Source: an uncultured Collinsella sp.
Lineage (GTDB): Bacteria > Actinomycetota > Coriobacteriia > Coriobacteriales > Coriobacteriaceae
DNA: 64,000 bases
Assembly (NCBI GenBank): GCA_900542155.1
Contig: UQMD01000012.1
Span: forward strand, 4,353-68,352
Reading direction: 5' to 3'
Below are positions 40,126 to 48,813 of the stretch, piece by piece. The notes beneath the pieces are model-generated. The model had not been told where the DNA came from. It saw nothing but the letters and a program-made list of their open reading frames with translations, and ran no database searches. The position numbers and the translations under genes are program-made. How positions within the stretch are numbered: position 1 is the first letter of the stretch; the number at the start of each line of letters is the position of its first letter.

Positions 40126-41688
40126 ATGGCATTCGTTTCGCTCGCCATCATCGCACTCGTGGCCTTTGCGAGTCCTTTTATCGCCTCGGCGATTCCCGGA
40201 AAACCCGTTCCCGAGACGGTCTTTTTGCTCGTGCTCGGCGCGGTACTGGGACCCCATATGCTCGGCGTCATCCATGTAGATGCTGAGGTCTCGCTTGTGT
40301 CCGAGCTGGGCCTGGCCTTTTTGTTCCTGCTTGCCGGCTTTGAGATCGACCCCAAGAGCATCACGGGCGTCGAGGGGCGCTACGGCTTGGCGACGTGGGT
40401 CGTCACGTTTGGTATCGCCTGGCTTGCCGTGCGCTTTACCCCGTGGTTCTCAGTCAGTCATTTCGACGGTATCGCCGTGACGCTTGCCCTCACTTCGACG
40501 GCGCTCGGTACGCTTGTGCCCATCATGCGCGAGCGCTCGCTCACCGGCACGCGCGTGGGCGACTCGATTCTCGCGTATGGCACTTGGGGCGAGCTCGGTC
40601 CCGTGCTCGCCATGTCGGTGCTGCTGTCTGCCCGCACTGGCATCCAAACGCTCGTAATCCTTGGCTTGTTTGCGGTGGTTTGCGTGTTGCTGGCCGTGGT
40701 CCCAAGCCGCTCCAAGCGCGTCGGCAGCCGCTTCTTTGCGTTTGTCGAGGAGCGCGCCGATACCACGTCGCAGACCTTCGTGCGCCTGACGGTGCTCATC
40801 CTGGTCACGCTCGTGGCGTTCTCGGCCGTCTTTGATCTCGACATCGTGTTGGGTTCTTTTGCCGCCGGCTTTGTCCTGCGCTATATCATCCCCGAGGGCA
40901 ACCATACGCTCGAGCTTAAACTCGATGGCCTTGCCTATGGCTTTTTAATCCCGGTGTTCTTTACCGTGTCGGGTGCCAAGATCGACCTGACGGCTGTAGC
41001 ATCGCGCCCTGGCCTGCTCGTGGGCTTTATCGTGGCGTTGCTGGTTATCCGCGCCGTGCCCATTGTCGTCTCCATGAGCATCTGCCCTAAGACGCGCGAT
41101 GTTTCTGCGTATGGTCGCATCACCGTGGCCCTGTACTGCACAACGGCGCTGCCGATCATCGTTGCCGTGACGAGCGTGGCCGTCAACGCGGGCGCGCTGT
41201 CGCAAGATATTGCGTCGGTCATGGTCGCCGCCGGTGCCATCACGGTGTTCTTGATGCCGCTGCTCGCGCAGCTCTTCTACCGCGTGGTCGACGCCGCACC
41301 GGTCGCCGCCGTGGCAGAGGTTGCCGAGCATCCATCCGATGCGCTCGATATCCTGCGTGCCCATCACGATTTGGCGAGTCTGCTCGCTCGAGAGCACGAG
41401 CTGCTGACCTCGCATGGCCATGGTCGCGTATTCGAGGGCCTGCCTACGCTCGATACGATTGCCGAGCGTCTTTCTGCCCAGGCCGCGAGCGGACACATCG
41501 ATGCCCGCATCGTGGACGCGGCGCATCTTCTTGCCGATAAGACCTATGGCGACGAGATAGATCCGTCCGAGCTCACCCCGCGTGAGCGTCGCCGCCTAGA
41601 GCGCGCCAAGCTCGCCGTGCATGAGTACCGCCGTCGCATGCTGGAGCTTTATGCGCATGAAGAAGCCGACGAGGACGACGGCAAATAG
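40126..41688 (+). CDS. Cation:proton antiporter, CPA2/Kef-type
   Basis: 520 residues with about 12 membrane helices in the first 400 (for example FVSLAIIALVAFASPFIASA, ETVFLLVLGAVLGPHML, LGLAFLFLLAGFEIDPK, SVLLSARTGIQTLVILGLF, LVTLVAFSAVFDLDIVLG). The core shows the CPA2 features LGLAFLFLLAGFEID, TSTALGTLVPIMRE and GSFAAGFVLRYI. The C-terminal 110 residues (from DAAPVAAVAEVAEHPSD) are soluble and end in charged helices, without a clear TrkA-N/Rossmann regulator. It likely exchanges Na+ or K+ for H+. GAGAAAGG precedes ATG 40126. A strong terminator follows. Confidence 0.85.
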   Translation: MAFVSLAIIALVAFASPFIASAIPGKPVPETVFLLVLGAVLGPHMLGVIHVDAEVSLVSELGLAFLFLLAGFEIDPKSITGVEGRYGLATWVVTFGIAWLAVRFTPWFSVSHFDGIAVTLALTSTALGTLVPIMRERSLTGTRVGDSILAYGTWGELGPVLAMSVLLSARTGIQTLVILGLFAVVCVLLAVVPSRSKRVGSRFFAFVEERADTTSQTFVRLTVLILVTLVAFSAVFDLDIVLGSFAAGFVLRYIIPEGNHTLELKLDGLAYGFLIPVFFTVSGAKIDLTAVASRPGLLVGFIVALLVIRAVPIVVSMSICPKTRDVSAYGRITVALYCTTALPIIVAVTSVAVNAGALSQDIASVMVAAGAITVFLMPLLAQLFYRVVDAAPVAAVAEVAEHPSDALDILRAHHDLASLLAREHELLTSHGHGRVFEGLPTLDTIAERLSAQAASGHIDARIVDAAHLLADKTYGDEIDPSELTPRERRRLERAKLAVHEYRRRMLELYAHEEADEDDGK

Positions 41689-41713
41689 CCGACGCTGGTG
41701 CGGAGGTGACATT

Positions 41714-41759
41714 CCCGTTTGAGGACGGACGCGAAACGGGACGCAGTTTCCCTTCAAAC
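41714..41759. repeat. Nested palindromic sequence between the antiporter gene and its terminator
   Basis: CCCGTTT (41714-41720) pairs with AAACGGG (41734-41740); alternatively GTTTGA (41717-41722) pairs with TCAAAC (41754-41759) and GAAAC (41733-41737) with GTTTC (41746-41750). The two foldings exclude each other. No coding capacity. It may be a dispersed repeat, or a regulatory hairpin; function unknown. Confidence 0.35.
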
Positions 41760-41768
41760 AGAAGAAGA

Positions 41769-41807
41769 CGCGCTGCCCGCGGTTGATGCGGGCAGCGCGC
41801 CTTTTTT
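41769..41807 (+). terminator. Terminator after the antiporter gene
   Basis: CGCGCTGCCCGC pairs perfectly with GCGGGCAGCGCG (12 bp), loop GGTTGAT, then CC and TTTTTT at 41802-41807. Confidence 0.93.
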
Positions 41808-41849
41808 GGTTGAGCTATGTTGGGGCCAGGGGCCAAAGCTTGTGGCCTC

Positions 41850-42599
41850 TTAGGAGCGGGCGGCTCCGTCTACGGGGAGCACGGCACCCGTAACATAGGA
41901 GGACATGTCGCTCGCCAGGAAAACAAAGGCATTGGCGACATCCTCGGGCTCGCCCATGCGGCCGAGCGGAATGGTGGCGATGATGGGCTTAATAACCTCT
42001 TCGGGCAGGTTGGCGACCATATCGGTCTTGGTTACGCCAGGCGCGACGGCATTGACGCGAATACCCATGGGGGCTAGCTCGCGCGAGAGCGACTGGACCA
42101 TGCCGTTGACGGCGAACTTGGACGTGGGATAGCCAACGCCGGAGGGCTGACCGTACTTAGCGACCATCGAGCTCGTGGTGGTGATGGTGCCGCCGTGGCC
42201 GGCTTCGGTCATGATCTTGGCGGCAGCCTGGTGGCCATTAAAGACGGCGACGACGTTGAGGTCCATAACCTTGGCGAACTCCTCGGCCGTGTAGTCTAAA
42301 AGGGGTGAGCGCTGGGAGATGCCGGCATTGTTGACGACTGTGTCCAAGCCGCCCATGTCGGCTGCAGCCTGGGTAAAGGCCCCGGTCACGGCCTCGAGCG
42401 AGGTGAGGTCGCAGGAGCGGCCCCAGACCTTGGCGTCGGGATAGGCGGCTGCCAGCTTCTCAACGGCCGCGTCGGCAGTCTCCTGGCGCGAGCCAAAGAC
42501 GGTGACGGCAGCGCCTTCCTCGATAAAACGGCAGGCGATGGCATAGCCGATACCGCGTGTACCTCCGGTGATGATTGCTTTCTTGCCCTCGAGCAACAT
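41850..42599 (-). CDS. Short-chain dehydrogenase/reductase (FabG-like)
   Basis: 250 residues from ATG 42597-42599 (AGAGGAAG upstream). Classical SDR features: the NAD(P)-binding TGGTRGIGYA near the N-terminus, DTVVNNAG (residues about 85-92), catalytic Ser in TTTSSMVAKYGQ, the YxxxK pair in YPTSK (about 155-159), and VNAVAPGVTKTDM. The C-terminal ASDMSSYVTGAVLPVDGA is the FabG signature. It reduces a 3-oxoacyl or other keto substrate; as it is isolated from other fatty acid genes, the physiological substrate is unclear. No terminator directly follows it. Confidence 0.88.
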   Translation of the reverse strand: MLLEGKKAIITGGTRGIGYAIACRFIEEGAAVTVFGSRQETADAAVEKLAAAYPDAKVWGRSCDLTSLEAVTGAFTQAAADMGGLDTVVNNAGISQRSPLLDYTAEEFAKVMDLNVVAVFNGHQAAAKIMTEAGHGGTITTTSSMVAKYGQPSGVGYPTSKFAVNGMVQSLSRELAPMGIRVNAVAPGVTKTDMVANLPEEVIKPIIATIPLGRMGEPEDVANAFVFLASDMSSYVTGAVLPVDGAARS

Positions 42600-42758
42600 G
42601 GTGCTTCCTCTCTTCGCGGACGGATATACACTGCACAGCATAGCGGCAGCCAAAATCGGCTCTGGTTGCATGTCGGCGAACGGTACCCCCGCCTGGTAGT
42701 GAGCGGTCAAGTCGTTCAAGCGCGGACTGCGCCAATACGCCCCATGCGCGCAAACAAA

Positions 42759-42790
42759 GGGGCTCCCGTCCACTGCTGAACGGGAGCCCC
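42759..42790 (-). terminator. Terminator of the homoserine dehydrogenase gene
   Basis: GGGGCTCCCGT pairs perfectly with ACGGGAGCCCC (11 bp). On the minus strand it is followed by TTTGTTTG. It lies downstream of hom. Confidence 0.85.
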
Positions 42791-42822
42791 TCACGCATAT
42801 GTGTCGTATGGCGAAGATCGGG

Positions 42823-44166
42823 TTAGTTCGCCATGACGCCTTCGGTCCAAGCCTCGACGTCCTCGATGCGCAGGACGTTGGCGACCTCGGCCACGCAGTC
42901 GACGCTGGCAAGCTCGGCGGCGGCAGCCTGGACGTCCTTCTCGAGCGCGCGGTGCGTCAGGAAGATGACCGAGCAGGCATCGCTGACGCCCGACTTGCCG
43001 TCCTCGACCTGGTTGATGAGCGAGATCGAGATGTTGTGCTTGGAAAAGATATCGACCGTCTCGGACAGGGCGCCCACGCGGTCGGCGACCTTCAGGCGCA
43101 CATAGTACTTGGTCTGGAGCTCGTCCATGGGCTTAAAGGCGAGGTTGTGGCCATAGGGCTCAATCTCGGGCAGCGGAGCCACGCCGCGGCTGATCTGCTC
43201 GGAGAGCGACAGGATATCGCCCACGACGGCGCTCGCGGTGGGGAAGGAGCCTGCGCCGGCACCGTAGAACATGGTCTCGCCCACGGCGTCGCCTACCACG
43301 TAGACAGCGTTCATGGCGCCGTTGACCTTGGCAAGCATGTGGTCGGCGGGGATCAGCGTGGGATGCACGCGGACGTCGACGCCGGCGTCGGTGTTGCGGG
43401 CGATGCCCAGCAGCTTAATGGTGTAGCCGAGCTCGCGGGCCTGGGTGATGTCCTCGGCGCCGATGGTGCGGATACCCTGCTGGTACACATCGTCGGTGGT
43501 CACGCGGGTGCCAAAGCCGATGGAGGCGAGGATTGCCGTCTTGCTGGCGGCGTCGAAGCCGTCGACGTCTGCGGACGGGTCGGCCTCGGCATAGCCCTTG
43601 GCCTGTGCGTCGGCGAGCACATCGGCGTAATCGGCGCCCTCGGCGTCCATGCGCGACAGGATGTAGTTGGTGGTTCCGTTGAGGATGCCGGCGATGGTCA
43701 GGATCTTGTTGCCCACTAGGTCGTGCTCGAGCGTGCTGACAATGGGGATGCCACCGCCGCAGCTGGCCTCGCACTTAATCTGCACGCCGCACGCGCGCGC
43801 CTTTTCGGCGAGCGTCTCGACGTGACGGCCCAGCAGGGCCTTGTTGGCAGAGACGACGTGCTTGCCGTTCTCGAAGGCGGTGGTGAAGATCTCGGTTGCG
43901 GGATGCTCGCCGCCGATCAGCTCGACGACGATGTCGACGGCGGGGTCGGTGACGACGTCGTGCCAGTCACTCGTGAAGGCCTCGCGCTCAATGCCTGCCG
44001 CCTCGGCCTGCTCCCAGGCAAGCGCGCAGGCGCGGGTCAGCTTAAGGTCGATGCCGTAGGCTGCCAGGTACTCATCGTGGTGGCTCTTGATCAGACGGGC
44101 CACGCCGCCGCCGACGGTTCCCAGGCCGATCAGACCGACGTTCACGGTGCGCAGGGGTTCGCTCAT
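42823..44166 (-). CDS. hom: Homoserine dehydrogenase with C-terminal ACT domain
   Basis: 447 residues. The N-terminal Rossmann motif is VNVGLIGLGTVGGGVA; the catalytic region has SANKALLGRH, EASCGGGIPI, ILNGTTNYIL and the homoserine-binding DVDGFDAASK. Residues from about 350 (KYYVRLKVADRVGALSETVD) form an ACT domain, through which threonine usually gives feedback inhibition. It converts aspartate semialdehyde to homoserine with NAD(P)H, feeding Thr, Met and Ile synthesis. AAGGAGCTATCT precedes ATG 44164-44166. It ends at the hairpin at 42759-42790. Confidence 0.94.
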   Translation of the reverse strand: MSEPLRTVNVGLIGLGTVGGGVARLIKSHHDEYLAAYGIDLKLTRACALAWEQAEAAGIEREAFTSDWHDVVTDPAVDIVVELIGGEHPATEIFTTAFENGKHVVSANKALLGRHVETLAEKARACGVQIKCEASCGGGIPIVSTLEHDLVGNKILTIAGILNGTTNYILSRMDAEGADYADVLADAQAKGYAEADPSADVDGFDAASKTAILASIGFGTRVTTDDVYQQGIRTIGAEDITQARELGYTIKLLGIARNTDAGVDVRVHPTLIPADHMLAKVNGAMNAVYVVGDAVGETMFYGAGAGSFPTASAVVGDILSLSEQISRGVAPLPEIEPYGHNLAFKPMDELQTKYYVRLKVADRVGALSETVDIFSKHNISISLINQVEDGKSGVSDACSVIFLTHRALEKDVQAAAAELASVDCVAEVANVLRIEDVEAWTEGVMAN

Positions 44167-44665
44167 AGATAGCTCCTTCGTGCATCTTGTGGATGGATTA
44201 ACTGCTTATAGGTTGAGTGCATTCTAGCGTGAAGTGCGGGCGCGTGCTTGCCAGGCAGCCGGAGCTGTGCAAAACGCTACCCCCGAAACGCTGCGGAAAT
44301 ATTGGAAACACGCTCGCTACAAACGAACTCCCGTAACAAATTGTCAACGTTTGCGCCATAAGGTTTGCCCTGTACCGCAAGACGGACGCGTCGCGGCCAG
44401 CGAAAAAAGGGGGGGACACCATGTTTATTGAGAGCGGGGAACGCTTGTAACAGAATGGAAACATTACTTTTACATAATAAAGTGGCATTACTGCATAAAG
44501 TAGTAGGAATACGCAGAACTATGGATAAATGAACAAATCCAAAGAAAAGTTGAAATAATCGCCACTTTTCCTAACTAAAGCGTCTACTATTTTGCGAACG
44601 CCGAACACGGCGAAGGATGGCCTGTCGGGTAACCGAAACCCGACGAGATTTGAGAGGAGAGCCGC
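44167..44665. promoter_or_regulatory. 499 bp leader and promoter region of the liv operon and hom
   Basis: No full gene is visible. The stretch 44440-44580 is strongly AT-rich and contains a -10-like CATAAT (44473-44478). A nine-codon frame with a strong SD (MFIESGERL, 44421-44450) could encode a leader peptide. A hairpin GTCGGGT/ACCCGAC (44624-44644) stands just before the livK SD. These could give attenuation of the branched-chain amino acid transporter, but no Leu/Ile/Val codon run is present, so control is uncertain. Confidence 0.35.
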
Positions 44666-45853
44666 ATGTCGAGCCTCACCGGTAAGTCATTGAACCCTGT
44701 TATGAATCGCAGGAGCGTTATCGCGAGCGCAGCAGGTCTGGGGGCGATGTCTATTCTAGCTGGCTGCTCCTCCAACGGCGGCGATAGCGGTTCCGCTTCG
44801 AGCGACGCCTCGTTTAAGATCGGCACCATCGGCCCGCTGACCGGTGCTGCCGCGTCCTACGGCAAGTCCGTTACCCAGGGCGTCGAGCTTGGCTGCAAGG
44901 ATTTCTCGACCAAGGAGCTGCCACTTGTCAGCAAGGCCGAGGACGACCAGGCCGACGGCGAGAAGGCCGTCAACGCCTTCAATACCCTGCTCGACTGGGG
45001 CATGCAGGCCCTCGTCGGCCCGACCACCACGGGTGCGTCGGTTGCCGTTGCCGCCGAGTGCGGTAACGACCCCAAGACGTTCATGATCACCCCGTCCGCG
45101 TCCTCCGAGGACGTTACCGACGGCAAGGATTGCGTCTTCCAGGTTTGCTTCACCGACCCCAACCAGGGCGTCAACGCTGCCAAGTTCCTGGCCCAGAAGT
45201 ATGCGGACGAGAAGTTCGTTCTGTTCTATAACTCCGGCGACGCCTATTCTTCGGGTATCGCGGATTCCTTTAAGGCTCAGGCCGCTGAGTCCAAGCTCGA
45301 GATCGTTGACGAGGAGACCTTTAAGGACGACTCCGCAACGAGCTTTACCAACCAGCTGACCAAGGCCAAGCAGGCCGGCGCCACCATGATCTTCGCGCCG
45401 ATCTACTACACGCCGGCGTCCGTCCTGCTCAAGAACGCCAAGGACATGGGCTACGACGTCAAGATGATGGGCTGCGACGGCATGGACGGCATCCTGGGCG
45501 TGGAGGGCTTCGACACCTCCCTTGCCGAGGGCCTGCTGCTCATGACCCCGTTCTCCGCCGACGACGAGAAGAACGCCGACTTCGTCAACGCCTACAAGGA
45601 TAAGTACGGCGATACCCCCGACCAGTTTGCCGCCGACGCCTACGACGGCGTGCACGCTGTGGTCGAGGCTCTTAAGGAGGCCGGCTTGGGCGTCGACGCC
45701 GACCCCACCGAGGTCGCCGAGAAGCTGCCCGAGGCTATGCTCAAGATCACCGTTGACGGTCTGACCGGCAAGCTTTCCTGGAATGACAAGGGCCAGGTCC
45801 AGAAGGACCCCACGGCGTACGTCATCACCGACGGCAAGTACGTACAGGCCTAA
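44666..45853 (+). CDS. livK: Branched-chain amino acid ABC transporter, substrate-binding lipoprotein LivK
   Basis: 395 residues. A Tat-like/lipoprotein signal (NRRSVIASAAGLGAMSILAGC) ends in the lipobox LAGC, so Cys is lipidated and the protein is membrane-anchored outside. The mature part is a periplasmic-binding type 1 fold: IGTIGPLTGAAASYGKSVTQ, GPTTTGASVAVA, FVLFYNSGDAYSSGIADSF and VGLIDTL-like blocks. It captures branched-chain or related amino acids for the LivHMGF permease encoded downstream. GAGAGGAGAG precedes ATG 44666. The operon order livKHMGF is complete. Confidence 0.93.
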   Translation: MSSLTGKSLNPVMNRRSVIASAAGLGAMSILAGCSSNGGDSGSASSDASFKIGTIGPLTGAAASYGKSVTQGVELGCKDFSTKELPLVSKAEDDQADGEKAVNAFNTLLDWGMQALVGPTTTGASVAVAAECGNDPKTFMITPSASSEDVTDGKDCVFQVCFTDPNQGVNAAKFLAQKYADEKFVLFYNSGDAYSSGIADSFKAQAAESKLEIVDEETFKDDSATSFTNQLTKAKQAGATMIFAPIYYTPASVLLKNAKDMGYDVKMMGCDGMDGILGVEGFDTSLAEGLLLMTPFSADDEKNADFVNAYKDKYGDTPDQFAADAYDGVHAVVEALKEAGLGVDADPTEVAEKLPEAMLKITVDGLTGKLSWNDKGQVQKDPTAYVITDGKYVQA

Positions 45854-45992
45854 TAGACCGCCTTACATAGAGCGGTTTTGATCCCAAGCAGGGGAGGTTT
45901 TGGCCTTCCCTGCTTGCTTGGTATCTAGGGACGATGTAACGTCCCTGTTTCATACATCAACTGGAAACCTATTCGAAAGGGGGATGTGGAAC

Positions 45993-46874
45993 ATGACGGT
46001 CTTTATCCAATACCTGGTCAACGGCCTGTCCATGGGCAGCGTCTACGCCATCATCGCGTTGGGCTACACCATGGTCTACGGTATCGCCAAGATGCTGAAC
46101 TTCGCTCACGGCGACGTCATCATGGTCGGTGCCTATGTCTCGTTCTGCGCCACGTCGTATCTCGGCCTCCCGGGCTGGGCATCTGTCATTCTCTCTTGTG
46201 TGGTCTGCACGGTTCTCGGTGTTCTCATTGAGGGCCTGGCCTATAAGCCGCTGCGCCAAGCAGGCCCGCTGGCCGTTCTGATCACGGCCATCGGCGTGTC
46301 CTACTTCCTGCAGAACGCCGCGCAGCTCCTGTGGGGCGCCACGCCCAAGAACTTTACTTCGCTCGTCACCTTCCCGGTGCCGGAGTTCTTGGCCAAGTTC
46401 AACGTAAGCGCCGTTTCGCTCGTCACCATCGTCGCCTGCCTGGTTATCATGGCCGGTCTGATGTTCTTTACAGGTAAGACCAAGATGGGCAAGGCCATGC
46501 GCGCCGTGTCCGAGGACAAGGCCGCCGCTCAGCTCATGGGCATCAACGTTAACCGCACCATCTCGATGACGTTTGCCATCGGCTCTGCCCTTGCCGCCAT
46601 CGCCGGCGTGCTGCTGTGCTCCTACTCGCCGGTGCTGCAGCCCACGACGGGCGCCATGCCTGGCATTAAGGCCTTCGATGCAGCCGTCTTCGGCGGCATC
46701 GGCTCCATTCCCGGTGCCTTTGTCGGCGGCATTCTCATCGGCATCATCGAGGCGATGGCGCAGGCTTACATTTCCACGAGCCTTGCCAACTCCATCGTCT
46801 TTGGTGTTTTGATCATCGTCCTGCTCGTCAAGCCTGCCGGCCTCTTGGGCAAGTACGTCCCCGAGAAGGTGTAG
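45993..46874 (+). CDS. livH: Branched-chain amino acid ABC transporter permease LivH
   Basis: 293 residues from ATG 45993, with AAAGGGGG nine bases upstream; longer in-frame starts at 45900 and 45984 lack an SD or fit poorly. Typical LivH features: FIQYLVNGLSMGSVYAIIAL, MVYGIAKMLNFAHGDVIMVG and EDKAAAQLMGINVN (permease loop contacting the ATPase). About eight membrane helices form the translocation pathway with LivM. It overlaps or abuts livM, confirming a single operon. Confidence 0.93.
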   Translation: MTVFIQYLVNGLSMGSVYAIIALGYTMVYGIAKMLNFAHGDVIMVGAYVSFCATSYLGLPGWASVILSCVVCTVLGVLIEGLAYKPLRQAGPLAVLITAIGVSYFLQNAAQLLWGATPKNFTSLVTFPVPEFLAKFNVSAVSLVTIVACLVIMAGLMFFTGKTKMGKAMRAVSEDKAAAQLMGINVNRTISMTFAIGSALAAIAGVLLCSYSPVLQPTTGAMPGIKAFDAAVFGGIGSIPGAFVGGILIGIIEAMAQAYISTSLANSIVFGVLIIVLLVKPAGLLGKYVPEKV

Positions 46875-46883
46875 GTGAGCGTT

Positions 46884-47963
46884 ATGAAGTTTCTTAAAGA
46901 CAAGCAGACGTGTCACGACTTTGTCACGTACGCCATGTGCATCGTGGCATTTGCCATCGTGTTCTTTATGCAGTCCAACCACATGATTCCGCGCATGATC
47001 GCCGGTCAGCTGGTTCCCATCACGGCCTATATCGTCATGGCCATCTCGCTTAACCTCGTCGTCGGCATCGCGGGCGATCTTTCGCTGGGCCATGCGGGCT
47101 TTATGAGTGTCGGCGCCTATACGGGTATCGTCACCGCCGTTGCCCTCGAGAGCGCCGTTCCCTCCGATCCGGTGCGTCTTATCATCAGCATCGTGGTCGG
47201 CGCTGTCGCTGCTGCCATTATGGGCTTCCTGATCGGTATCCCGGTTCTTCGCCTGAGCGGCGACTACCTGGCCATCGTGACTTTGGCCTTCGGCGAAATC
47301 ATCAAAGAGATCGTCACCTGCCTTATCGTGGGCGTCGATTCCCGCGGCCTTCACGTGATCTTTAACATCACGGGCAACTCCACGATCGACGACCTTCATC
47401 TGCTCGAGGACGGCACCGCCATCATCAAGGGCGCCCAGGGCGCGTCGGGCGTGTCGACCTACTCGACCTTCCTTGCCGGTGCCATCCTGGTCATGATCGC
47501 GCTCGTGATCGTGCTCAATCTGGTCCGTAGCCGTACCGGCCGTGCCATCATGGCCGTGCGCGACAACAAGATCGCTGCCGAGTCCGTAGGCATCTCCGTC
47601 ACCCAGTACCGCATGATCGCCTTCGTGGTTTCTGCCGCCCTCGCCGGTGCTGCAGGCGCCCTGTTCGGCGGTAACTTCTCGCAGCTCTCCGCCACCAAGT
47701 TTGACTTCAACACGTCCATCCTCATTCTGGTGTTCGTGGTCTTGGGCGGCCTGGGCAACATGCGCGGTTCTGTCATCGCGGCGGCGCTGCTCACGGTGCT
47801 TCCCGAACTGCTCCGTCAGTTCTCGGACTATCGCATGCTCATCTATGCCATCGTTTTGATCCTGGTCATGGTCTTTACCAACAACCCGCAGCTCAAGGCG
47901 TTCTTCGGTCGCGTTAAGGACCGCTTTGCTCCCAAGAAGGAGGTGGCAGCCGATGCCCAGTAA
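46884..47963 (+). CDS. livM: Branched-chain amino acid ABC transporter permease LivM
   Basis: About 360 residues. Helix-rich with the LivM motifs YIVMAISLNLVVGIAGDLSL, LGHAGFMSVGAYTGI and GIPVLRLSGDYLAIVTLAFG. It starts at ATG 46884, where AGGTGA spaces correctly; a GTG at 46875 is an alternative. Its end overlaps livG by 11 bp, showing tight translational coupling. It pairs with LivH to form the membrane channel. Confidence 0.92.
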   Translation: MKFLKDKQTCHDFVTYAMCIVAFAIVFFMQSNHMIPRMIAGQLVPITAYIVMAISLNLVVGIAGDLSLGHAGFMSVGAYTGIVTAVALESAVPSDPVRLIISIVVGAVAAAIMGFLIGIPVLRLSGDYLAIVTLAFGEIIKEIVTCLIVGVDSRGLHVIFNITGNSTIDDLHLLEDGTAIIKGAQGASGVSTYSTFLAGAILVMIALVIVLNLVRSRTGRAIMAVRDNKIAAESVGISVTQYRMIAFVVSAALAGAAGALFGGNFSQLSATKFDFNTSILILVFVVLGGLGNMRGSVIAAALLTVLPELLRQFSDYRMLIYAIVLILVMVFTNNPQLKAFFGRVKDRFAPKKEVAADAQ

Positions 47964-48813
47964 GTTTGAGTTCAACAAGGGCAAGATGGTCCCGTATCCT
48001 TCTGGCGCCATCGTTCCCGACCGCGACCTGGGCCAGCGCCCGGCGCTCGAGTGCATCCACTTGGGCATTGAGTTTGGCGGCCTTAAGGCGGTCGACGACT
48101 TTAGCCTGACCATTGGCAAGACCGAGATCGCCGGTCTGATCGGCCCCAACGGCGCCGGTAAGACCACGGTCTTCAACTTGCTTACCAAGGTGTACCAGCC
48201 CACGCACGGCACCATCCTGCTCGACGGCGAGGATACCTCGGGTAAGTCCGTCTACCAGGTCAACCGCATGGGCATCGCCCGTACCTTCCAGAACATCCGC
48301 CTGTTCAACACCATGACGGTGGAGGACAACGTTAAGGTCGGCCTGCACAACCAGGAGCGCTACTCCGGTTTTGAGGGCGTGCTGCGCCTGCCGACGTATT
48401 GGAAGCATGAGAAGGCCGCCCATGAGCGCGCTATGGAGCTGCTGTCCATTTTTGATATGGAGCACCTTGCAAACGAGCAGGCTGGCTCGCTGCCTTATGG
48501 CGCCCAGCGTCGTCTGGAGATCGTCCGCGCGCTTGCTACCAACCCTAAGCTGCTGCTGCTCGACGAGCCTGCCGCCGGCATGAACCCGTCCGAGACCGCG
48601 GAGCTCATGGCGAATATCGTCAAGATCCGTGACACCTTCGGCATCGCCATCATGCTCATCGAGCACGATATGTCGCTCGTCATGAACATCTGCGAGGGCA
48701 TCTGCGTGCTCAACTTTGGTAAGGTCATCGCCAAGGGCACGGCCGAGGAAATCCAGAACAACGACGCCGTTATCGAGGCGTATCTGGGCAAGCAGGATAA
48801 GGGGGAGAACTAA
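47953..48813 (+). CDS. livG: Branched-chain amino acid ABC transporter ATPase LivG
   Basis: 286 residues from ATG 47953, preceded by AAGGAGGTGG. ABC motifs: Walker A GLIGPNGAGKTTVFN, the signature-region LPYGAQRRLEIVRAL (PYGxQ type, as usual for LivG), Walker B LLLLDEPAAGMNPSE and the switch His in IEHDMSLVMN. It couples ATP hydrolysis to transport through LivH/LivM. It overlaps the livM stop by 11 bp, and livF starts right after its own stop. Confidence 0.94.
   Translation: MPSKFEFNKGKMVPYPSGAIVPDRDLGQRPALECIHLGIEFGGLKAVDDFSLTIGKTEIAGLIGPNGAGKTTVFNLLTKVYQPTHGTILLDGEDTSGKSVYQVNRMGIARTFQNIRLFNTMTVEDNVKVGLHNQERYSGFEGVLRLPTYWKHEKAAHERAMELLSIFDMEHLANEQAGSLPYGAQRRLEIVRALATNPKLLLLDEPAAGMNPSETAELMANIVKIRDTFGIAIMLIEHDMSLVMNICEGICVLNFGKVIAKGTAEEIQNNDAVIEAYLGKQDKGEN

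Noticed and set aside
44167..44665. T-box or amino acid riboswitch in the liv leader
   Set aside because: No T-box antiterminator motif (such as the TGG-containing NCCA-binding bulge) and no known riboswitch core are visible; kept only as a possible attenuator.
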